A stretch of 5,318 bases of DNA from Anaerolineales bacterium. Its GTDB lineage: Bacteria; Chloroflexota; Anaerolineae; Promineifilales; Promineifilaceae. This document shows, in pieces, positions 1 through 4,559 of the stretch. Below the pieces are notes generated by a model. That model did not search any database and had not been told where the DNA came from. It saw nothing but the letters and a program-made list of their open reading frames with translations. How positions within the stretch are numbered: the stretch's first letter is position 1; the number at the start of each line of letters is the position of its first letter. A program made the position numbers and the translations under genes. Location: positions 1 to 5,318 of the forward strand of contig JAGQGA010000411.1 in NCBI GenBank assembly GCA_020432595.1, in the 5' to 3' direction.

Positions 1-647
1 CCAACGTGCAGGCCACGCGAGGGAATACGGATCGGTATGTGGTGACAGGCGAACGGCCGTTTCCTTCCCTCGCCGAAACCACCGCCAACCCCACCCTCAT
101 CCCCCGCTTCAAGGAAGTGACCGACAACTTCACCTGGACGCAGGGGGCATTGGCCGCCACCGGCTGGCTGGCATGGCTGGCAGCGTTACCGCTGGAAATA
201 ACCATGACACTGCCCGATGGCACCCACCTGCTGGGCGTTCACGCCTCACCCGGAACCGACGAAGGCCACGGCATCCGACCCGATTTAGACGAAGCGGCGC
301 AGTTGGCCGTCATTGGCGTTTGTGAAGCTGACCTGATTTGCAGCGGCCACACCCATTGGCCGGTCAACCGACAGGTTGGCAACAAGCATCTGGTCAATTT
401 GGGCAGCGTCAGCAACCCATTTGCCGTTGATTTGCGAGCCAGCTATGTGTTCCTGAATGCGGACGAGGACGGCTATACGGTGCAGCATCGGCGGGTGGAT
501 TATGACCAAACGGCCGTTCTTACCCAACTTGAAAAAGTCCGCCACCCCAGCCTCGAATTTATCGCCCGCTTTTTTCGCGGCGACATAATGACTGGCTGGC
601 TGGCAGACCATTTGGGGCTGGATGTTGTGACTTTCTGGGAAGGATGA
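1..647 (+). CDS. Metallophosphoesterase, YfcE/MJ0936-like (5' partial)
   Basis: This is the C-terminal part of a calcineurin-like metallophosphoesterase, a cytoplasmic metal-dependent phosphodiesterase or phosphatase. Reading is open from base 3, and the stop is TGA at 645-647. The GTG at 6 is not the real start: it lies inside the conserved block N-V-Q-A-T-R-G-N-T-D, which matches the RGNxD metal/phosphate motif that normally sits about 60-80 residues into the family. The N-terminal DxH and GDxxD motifs must therefore be upstream of the window. Counting the GTG codon as residue 1, visible motifs are RGNTD (5-9), GVHASPG (77-83, a metal-ligand His) and GHTH (114-117, metal ligands), followed by NLGSVSNP (131-138), a variant of the usual NPGSV. 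The substrate cannot be told. A hairpin begins 3 nt after the stop. The family assignment is firm; the specific activity is unknown. Confidence 0.88.
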   Translation, partial: NVQATRGNTDRYVVTGERPFPSLAETTANPTLIPRFKEVTDNFTWTQGALAATGWLAWLAALPLEITMTLPDGTHLLGVHASPGTDEGHGIRPDLDEAAQLAVIGVCEADLICSGHTHWPVNRQVGNKHLVNLGSVSNPFAVDLRASYVFLNADEDGYTVQHRRVDYDQTAVLTQLEKVRHPSLEFIARFFRGDIMTGWLADHLGLDVVTFWEG

Positions 648-649
648 CA

Positions 650-724
650 CGGTAATCAGTTATCAGTAATCAGTAGAACCTTCATACCGATTACCGATTA
701 CTGATTACCGATTACTGATTACCG
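650..724. repeat. Inverted array of 7-nt repeats forming a long hairpin
   Basis: The right arm holds five tandem heptamers alternating ATTACCG and ATTACTG (690-724). The left arm holds their reverse complements, CGGTAAT (650-656), CAGTTAT (657-663) and CAGTAAT (664-670), then CAGT (671-674). Arms 650-674 and 700-724 pair over 25 positions with two mismatches, leaving a 25-nt loop. The hairpin starts 3 nt after the phosphoesterase stop and ends 4 nt before the ATG of the S9 peptidase. It could protect the upstream 3' end, end transcription, or hinder ribosome loading on the next gene. There is no U-run, so it is not a classical intrinsic terminator. It resembles in style the heptanucleotide short tandem repeats known from cyanobacteria. 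Confidence 0.85.
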
Positions 725-728
725 AGAT

Positions 729-2630
729 ATGATACGCATAGACTCTTTACTTTCGGCGCGGCTCTTTTTGGTGCCGCAGGTGGTGGGGGAACAGATTTAT
801 TTTGTCAGTGATTTAAACGGCCGTTTAAGCCTCTATCGCATGGACATAGGTGGCAGCATCCCCGAACCGCTGCTTCCGCCCCACATCGCTCTGCAAAACC
901 CCCACCTGACCGCTATCCTTTACCACGTTTTTCCCAAACAGGGCAAGATTTTACTCATGCTCGATCAGGACGGGGACGAAAATTACCAGCCAATGCAAAT
1001 CCCGCTCGACGGCGGCTATCCCGAACCCATTTTCGGCAGCGACCTAAACGATTACCGCTGCCACTGCCTTGCCTGCGACAGCGACAGCGGCATGGTCTAC
1101 CTGGCAGCCGAGGCCAAAGGCGAGGCGCGGGGCGGCAGTTTCCAGGGCAATTTGGCGACGGGCGAGTTGACGCTGCTGGGGGAAAGCACCTATGGCATCT
1201 ACTGTCTCGGCCACAGCGCCGACCACAGCCGCCACATTGTGGGTGAGCAGTACACCTTTGGCGACCTCGTTTTTTATCTACGGCAAGATGGGGTGGCAGA
1301 ATGGACGCGACTTTATGGCAAGCCCATTGGCGAACGAGCAGAAGGTGAAGATGTCGCAGCCCACGGCACGGCCGATCCCCATTTTGTGGAAAACGACACG
1401 GCATTGCTGCTGCTCACGGCACTGTTTGATGATTCCTTTAGCCTAGGCTATCTGCGGCTGGACGCGCCGGACAAGATGGAGCCGGTGCCAATTGCGGGGC
1501 TGGCGCACACCGGCATGGGCGAATTGGAGCATTTGGAGCATCTGACGGGTAACCGCTATCTGCTGCGCTACAACATTGACGGCTGCTCGTGGCTGTATGA
1601 AGGGGCGTATGATGAGGCGGGTCGGCAAATGGAAATAACGGCCGTTCTTTGCGGCCAGGGCGACCTAAGCAACGGCGTGTTGGAAGCCTCATTCTACGAC
1701 AAATCCGGCGACCGCTTTATCCTCTCGTTCTCCACGGCCACCACCCCCACGCAGATTTACCTGATTAGCGGCCAGGGACGTGATGTGGTGCAGCAGCAAA
1801 CGCGGGATCGGCTGCTGGGGCTGCCGCAAAGCTGGCTGGCAGCGGGTGAGGATGCGTCGTTCAGTTCGTTTGACGGGTTGCGGGTGTCGGCGCGGCTCTA
1901 TTTGCCGTCGCCGGAGCTGGGGTTTGAGGGAAAACGGCCGTTAATCTACTACATCCACGGCGGCCCCCAGGGACAAGAACGCCCCGACTTCACCTGGTTT
2001 TCCATGCCCCTCATCCAATTCCTCACGCTTAATGGCTTTGCCGTCTTTGTCCCCAACGTGCGCGGCAGCACCGGCTACGGCATGGCCTACATGAAAAAGG
2101 TTGACCGCGACTGGGGCGGCGATGACCGGCTGGATCACGTTCATGCCATGAAATTGCTGGCGCAAGATGAGCGGATTGATACCAATCGGGCGGCGGTTAT
2201 CGGCCGTTCGTATGGTGGCTACATGACGTTGACCTTAGCGGGGCGGCACGCGGGGTTGTGGAAAGCGGCCGTTGATATGTTCGGCCCCTACGACCTTTTC
2301 ACCTTCATGGAGCGCATTCCCGAAACCTGGAAACCCTATTTCCACGTCGCCGTCGGTCACCCAGAAAAAGATTACGACTTTCTGGTTGACCGCTCCCCCA
2401 AAACCCATTTGCACCAACTAGCCTGCCCCATGCTCGTCATTCAGGGCAAAAATGACCCCCGCGTCATCGAACAGGAATCGCGGGACGTAGTGGAACAGTT
2501 ACGGGCACAGGGAAAACAGATGGAATATCTGATGTTCCCCGACGAGGGACATGATGTGCTGAAATACCCCAATAAAGTTCGCTGCTACACCGCCATCACC
2601 GACTTTTTCAAGGAACATTTACGGCCGTAA
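729..2630 (+). CDS. S9 family (prolyl oligopeptidase-like) serine peptidase
   Basis: This is a serine peptidase of the prolyl oligopeptidase/acylaminoacyl-peptidase family, which cleaves short peptides. It has 633 residues, normal for the family. No signal peptide is seen, so it is probably cytoplasmic. Residues 1 to about 370 form the variable N-terminal region, expected to be a beta-propeller (repeats such as IYFVSDLNGRLSLYRMD fit propeller blades). Residues from about 385 form the alpha/beta-hydrolase domain: HGGP (410-413, oxyanion region), NVRGSTGYG (443-451), the nucleophile elbow GRSYGG with Ser494, Asp576 in QGKNDPR, and His608 in DEGHD. The catalytic triad is therefore complete. The ATG at 729 is the first in-frame start after the heptamer hairpin; no good Shine-Dalgarno site precedes it. 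Inside, a 9-nt tandem duplication (1524-1541) gives LEHLEH. The stop lies within a 14-nt palindrome and the lyase starts 3 nt later. Whether it is an aminopeptidase, an oligopeptidase or an acylpeptide hydrolase cannot be settled from sequence. Confidence 0.94.
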   Translation: MIRIDSLLSARLFLVPQVVGEQIYFVSDLNGRLSLYRMDIGGSIPEPLLPPHIALQNPHLTAILYHVFPKQGKILLMLDQDGDENYQPMQIPLDGGYPEPIFGSDLNDYRCHCLACDSDSGMVYLAAEAKGEARGGSFQGNLATGELTLLGESTYGIYCLGHSADHSRHIVGEQYTFGDLVFYLRQDGVAEWTRLYGKPIGERAEGEDVAAHGTADPHFVENDTALLLLTALFDDSFSLGYLRLDAPDKMEPVPIAGLAHTGMGELEHLEHLTGNRYLLRYNIDGCSWLYEGAYDEAGRQMEITAVLCGQGDLSNGVLEASFYDKSGDRFILSFSTATTPTQIYLISGQGRDVVQQQTRDRLLGLPQSWLAAGEDASFSSFDGLRVSARLYLPSPELGFEGKRPLIYYIHGGPQGQERPDFTWFSMPLIQFLTLNGFAVFVPNVRGSTGYGMAYMKKVDRDWGGDDRLDHVHAMKLLAQDERIDTNRAAVIGRSYGGYMTLTLAGRHAGLWKAAVDMFGPYDLFTFMERIPETWKPYFHVAVGHPEKDYDFLVDRSPKTHLHQLACPMLVIQGKNDPRVIEQESRDVVEQLRAQGKQMEYLMFPDEGHDVLKYPNKVRCYTAITDFFKEHLRP

Positions 2631-2631
2631 A
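2618..2631. repeat. 14-nt perfect palindrome at a gene junction
   Basis: TTTACGGCCGTAAA is self-complementary and contains the core ACGGCCGT. It supplies the last codons (Leu-Arg-Pro) and the TAA stop of the S9 peptidase, and ends 2 nt before the ATG of the HMG-CoA lyase. It differs from the other copies in having T/A instead of A/T flanks around the core. Without a loop it is a poor RNA hairpin, so a DNA role is more likely than termination. Confidence 0.8.
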
Positions 2632-2633
2632 CG

Positions 2634-3566
2634 ATGCACGATGCCATCAAGATTTACGAAGTTGGGCCGCGAGATGGGCTGCAAAACGAAGCCAACCATA
2701 TAGCCACGCCGCAAAAGCTAGCAATGGTGGATGGGCTGGTAGCGGCTGGGCTGCGCCACATCGAGCTAACCAGCTTTGTTCACCCCAAAGCGGTGCCGCA
2801 AATGGCTGATGCGGATGAAGTGATGGCAACAACATTGCAAAAACATGGCCGGGCGCGGGTGGAATTTACCGGGCTGGTCTTTAACCAGCGAGGGTATGAC
2901 CGGGCGTTGGCGGCCGGGTGCCGTTCAATGGCGTTTGGGGTAAGCGTTAGCGACACGTTTAGCCAGGAAAATACCCGCATGTCGAATGAACGCGCTTTTG
3001 AGATTGCCAGTGGGCTAATTGCCCAGGCGCGGCGTGACGGGGTGCGGGTGCGAATGTATTTGATGACGGCCTGGGTTTGCCCCTTTGAAGGGCCTACGCC
3101 ACCGCAGCGAACGCTGGCCTGGGCAGAGCGAGTGTGGGCACTGGGGTTGGATGAGCTTGCCATTGCCGACACCATTGGTTTTGCCGACCCGCTGGCGGTG
3201 GGGCAAATGATGGAAATGCTGGGGCGGCGGCTGGAAATGGACAAGCTGGCGGTGCATTTGCACGATACGCAGGCACTGGGGTTAGCCAACGCCACCACGG
3301 CACTGCAAGCAGGGGTACGGATTTTTGACAGCAGCATTGGCGGGTTGGGGGGCTGCCCGTTTGCGCCCGGGGCGGCGGGCAATTTGGCAACCGAAGACTT
3401 GGTTTTTTTGGCTTACAAGATGGGATTTGGTACGGGAGTGGATTTTGATGGCCTTTGGCGGGTCGTGAAGCAGCTTGAACGGCCGTTTGGCCGCCCCATC
3501 GGTGGTCGTATTCGCGCCTGGTGGGAAAGCTACTGCGCCAGCCAGCCAAATTTGACCTTTGGGTGA
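2634..3566 (+). CDS. mvaB: Hydroxymethylglutaryl-CoA lyase
   Basis: It splits 3-hydroxy-3-methylglutaryl-CoA into acetyl-CoA and acetoacetate, the last step of leucine breakdown, in the cytoplasm. Its 310 residues match bacterial members of the DRE-TIM/HMGL-like family. Visible motifs are YEVGPRDGLQNE (8-19, with Arg13 and Asp14 matching the catalytic Arg-Asp of the human enzyme), Glu44 in HIELTSF, HLHDT (208-212, with metal-ligand His208 and His210), and the lyase signature SIGGLGGCPFAPGAAGN (234-250) with catalytic Cys241 and Asn250. The 25-residue offset from the human numbering is the same at His208, Cys241 and Asn250. The Cys in GGCP separates it from homocitrate and isopropylmalate synthases. 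The start ATG lies 3 nt after the peptidase stop, which implies co-transcription and perhaps translational coupling; the nearest purine run (AAGGA, 2610-2614) is 19 nt away. Unlike its neighbours it is G-rich on the coding strand nearly throughout. No other leucine-pathway gene is in the window. Confidence 0.94.
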   Translation: MHDAIKIYEVGPRDGLQNEANHIATPQKLAMVDGLVAAGLRHIELTSFVHPKAVPQMADADEVMATTLQKHGRARVEFTGLVFNQRGYDRALAAGCRSMAFGVSVSDTFSQENTRMSNERAFEIASGLIAQARRDGVRVRMYLMTAWVCPFEGPTPPQRTLAWAERVWALGLDELAIADTIGFADPLAVGQMMEMLGRRLEMDKLAVHLHDTQALGLANATTALQAGVRIFDSSIGGLGGCPFAPGAAGNLATEDLVFLAYKMGFGTGVDFDGLWRVVKQLERPFGRPIGGRIRAWWESYCASQPNLTFG

Positions 3567-3576
3567 TTGATTAAAC

Positions 3577-4110
3577 GTGACAAAACATGCCGCTGATTCA
3601 GAGCCGGCCGAATGGCCGGTAGAGATTATTCGCAGTGCCAACCGCAGCAAGACGGTCAGTGCCCGGCTGCAAGGTGGGGTGTTGGTAGTGCGTGCCCCGG
3701 CGCATATGAGCGATGCCGATTTACAGCCCGTGATTGACAATTTGCGGCGACGGTTGGAGAAACGGACACGCCCTACGCTGCATACGGATATGGAGTTGGA
3801 AAGGCGGGCGCAGGCGTTGAACAAGGTTTATTTTAACGGCCGTTTGCGCTGGCAATCCATCCGCTACGTTGAAAACCAAACCAAACGGTACGGCAGTTGC
3901 ACCCCCGCCCACGGCACCATTCGCCTCAGCGACCGGCTCGCCACCATGCCCACCTGGGTACGCGACTATGTCATTGTCCATGAACTGGCTCATCTGCAAG
4001 AAGCCAACCACGGCCCTCGCTTCTGGAAACTCGTCAACCGCTACCCCCTCACCGAACGCGCTCGCGGCTACTTGATGGCAATTGGATTGGAAGAAGAGCA
4101 AGAAACATAA
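3577..4110 (+). CDS. YgjP-like (DUF45) zinc metallohydrolase
   Basis: This is a small zinc-dependent hydrolase of the YgjP/DUF45 family, often annotated as an M48 or SprT-like metallopeptidase. It has 177 residues with no membrane segment, so it should be cytoplasmic. The zinc site is HELAHLQEANH (135-145): His135, Glu136, His139 and His145 in the HExxHx5H form typical of YgjP. Upstream is KRYGSC (103-108), the family's (R/K)(W/Y)GSC block, and downstream FWKLV (149-153). The N-terminal stretch VEIIRSANRSKTVSAR (15-30) is the usual domain opening and supports the GTG start at 3577. An in-frame TGA at 3568 rules out a longer form. It begins 10 nt after the lyase stop, so it is probably the last gene of the operon. 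Relatives are assigned as peptidases by motif only; the E. coli homologue has been linked to nucleotide hydrolysis, so the substrate here is open. Confidence 0.92.
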   Translation: MTKHAADSEPAEWPVEIIRSANRSKTVSARLQGGVLVVRAPAHMSDADLQPVIDNLRRRLEKRTRPTLHTDMELERRAQALNKVYFNGRLRWQSIRYVENQTKRYGSCTPAHGTIRLSDRLATMPTWVRDYVIVHELAHLQEANHGPRFWKLVNRYPLTERARGYLMAIGLEEEQET

Positions 4111-4123
4111 GAAGAGGAGAGGC

Positions 4124-4145
4124 GGCGGCTCAGGGGTGAGCCGCC
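4124..4145 (+). terminator. GC-rich hairpin after the operon
   Basis: GGCGGCTCA (4124-4132) and TGAGCCGCC (4137-4145) form a perfect 9-bp stem with a GGGG loop, 13 nt after the YgjP stop codon. The sequence that follows is not U-rich, so this would be a weak or factor-assisted terminator, an mRNA 3'-end stabiliser, or the first stem of a larger structured RNA. Confidence 0.5.
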
Positions 4146-4304
4146 ATGAAAATGCCTCACAAAAAGGAAAGAAGGAGGAAGGCACCACCACGGGTGGAGG
4201 TTCCCGTTAAGGTGGTGCCTTATGTAAGAGGATGTAATAAGGAGGGTGTCTGTCTACACATTAAGATACCAACTGAATCTTACATCCATTCTTACTATCA
4301 ATAA
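4146..4304 (+). CDS. Possible 52-residue basic peptide (weak)
   Basis: An ATG at 4146, the base right after the first hairpin, opens 52 codons ending in TAA at 4302-4304. The product is strongly basic at its N-terminus (MKMPHKKERRRKAPPR), has two cysteines (Cys30 and Cys36), and has no membrane segment. I recognise no family. Against it: four AGA/AGG arginine codons (neighbouring genes mostly use CGN), no proper ribosome binding site, and two strong RNA hairpins inside the frame. For it: an open frame across a stretch with many possible stops, and its position between two genes. A second ATG is at 4152. Treat it as a candidate only. Confidence 0.25.
   Translation: MKMPHKKERRRKAPPRVEVPVKVVPYVRGCNKEGVCLHIKIPTESYIHSYYQ
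4179..4221. other. Two-part RNA hairpin (structured element B)
   Basis: Outer arms AAGGCACCACC (4179-4189) and GGTGGTGCCTT (4211-4221) pair perfectly over 11 bp. Inner arms ACGGG (4190-4194) and CCCGT (4203-4207) add 5 bp, with a 3-nt bulge TAA (4208-4210) and the loop TGGAGGTT. A purine-rich linker (4161-4178) leads into it. On the + strand no U-run follows. On the - strand the hairpin would be followed by a pyrimidine-rich tract, but no - strand gene ends here. Confidence 0.6.
4224..4295. other. Long-range stem with SD-like loop (structured element C)
   Basis: GTAAGAGGATGTAA (4224-4237) pairs with TTACATCC (4280-4287) and TCTTAC (4290-4295). The 14 bp are interrupted only by a 2-nt bulge, AT (4288-4289). 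The 42-nt loop holds AAGGAGG (4239-4245), a perfect Shine-Dalgarno-like word with no good start codon just after it, and a small GTGT/ACAC stem (4246-4249/4256-4259). It starts 2 nt after element B, so A, B and C could stack as one folded RNA. Confidence 0.5.
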
Positions 4305-4370
4305 TTTGCCCCAAATATATTGGTAAGACTGCATAAACAGGACACAAAACACCCAAGCAACACATATGCA

Positions 4371-4424
4371 ATTAGCGATTAGAAATTGGAGATGTCAATC
4401 TCCAATTTCTAATCGCCAATCTCC
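4371..4424. repeat. Perfect 19-bp inverted repeat made of 7-nt units
   Basis: Arms 4375-4393 and 4398-4416 are perfectly complementary over 19 bp with a 4-nt loop, GTCA. The left side reads as heptamers ATTAGCG, ATTAGAA, ATTGGAG (4371-4391). The right side reads CTCCAAT, TTCTAAT, CGCCAAT (4400-4420), then CTCC. CAATCTCC occurs twice (4396-4403 and 4417-4424). This is the same ATT-plus-four-bases design as the 650-724 element, with different variable bases. No U-run follows on either strand. Confidence 0.85.
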
Positions 4425-4506
4425 TTACGATACATTAACCCCCTTTTTACTGCGACTATGGTACTCTTTTGATATGCTATGCAAGAACGTATGGTAGTAT
4501 CGTAAC

Positions 4507-4521
4507 GTGCAATGCTTGCAC
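4507..4521. promoter_or_regulatory. Operator-like inverted repeat upstream of membrane sensor
   Basis: GTGCAA-TGC-TTGCAC is a perfect 6-bp inverted repeat with a 3-nt centre, 38 nt before the ATG at 4560. A second small inverted repeat, TGGGC/GCCCA (4533-4537/4546-4550), sits between it and the start. The first has the size and symmetry of a repressor or activator site; no binding protein can be named. It could also be a small 5'-UTR hairpin. Confidence 0.3.
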
Positions 4522-4559
4522 CCTGAACAAAATGGGCTACGCAATGCCCACCATGAAGT

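Larger units (their letters stand above)
4305..4559. other. Gene-free, AT-richer spacer upstream of the membrane protein
   Basis: Apart from the 19-bp heptamer hairpin I see no gene here. The stretch is clearly richer in A and T than the surrounding genes and is the natural place for the promoter of the membrane-protein gene. TTGATA (4469-4474) resembles a -35 box, but no good -10 box lies at 16-18 nt; TATGGT (4490-4495) is at 15 nt. A 9-nt inverted pair, TTACGATAC (4425-4433) and GTATCGTAA (4497-4505), brackets this region. Confidence 0.5.

Noticed and set aside
6..8. GTG at 6 as the start of the phosphoesterase
   Set aside because: It falls inside the conserved RGNxD block and reading is open to the window edge, so the real start is upstream.
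690..724. CRISPR-like array
   Set aside because: The repeats are 7 nt long with no spacers; this is a short tandem repeat with an inverted arm.
1524..1541. 9-nt tandem duplication TTGGAGCAT within the S9 peptidase
   Set aside because: It is in frame (LEHLEH), in the variable N-terminal region, and too short to be more than a local slippage event.
1651..1777. GCGGCCAGGG twice (1651-1660 and 1768-1777), considered as the mark for the return from C-rich to G-rich DNA
   Set aside because: Only two copies were found and the other return points lack it, so there is no support for a second marker motif.
2780..3382. 200-codon open frame on the - strand inside the HMG-CoA lyase gene
   Set aside because: Antisense to a gene with complete catalytic motifs; the Ser/Ala/Pro-rich translation has no recognisable motif and is a product of GC-rich codon use.
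3721..4191. 156-codon - strand frame opposite the YgjP-like gene
   Set aside because: It lies almost entirely opposite the motif-supported metallohydrolase and shows no domain.
4306..4337. Promoter TTGCCC ... CATAAA
   Set aside because: The spacing is 20 nt and both boxes are poor matches; an AT-rich spacer gives such hits easily.
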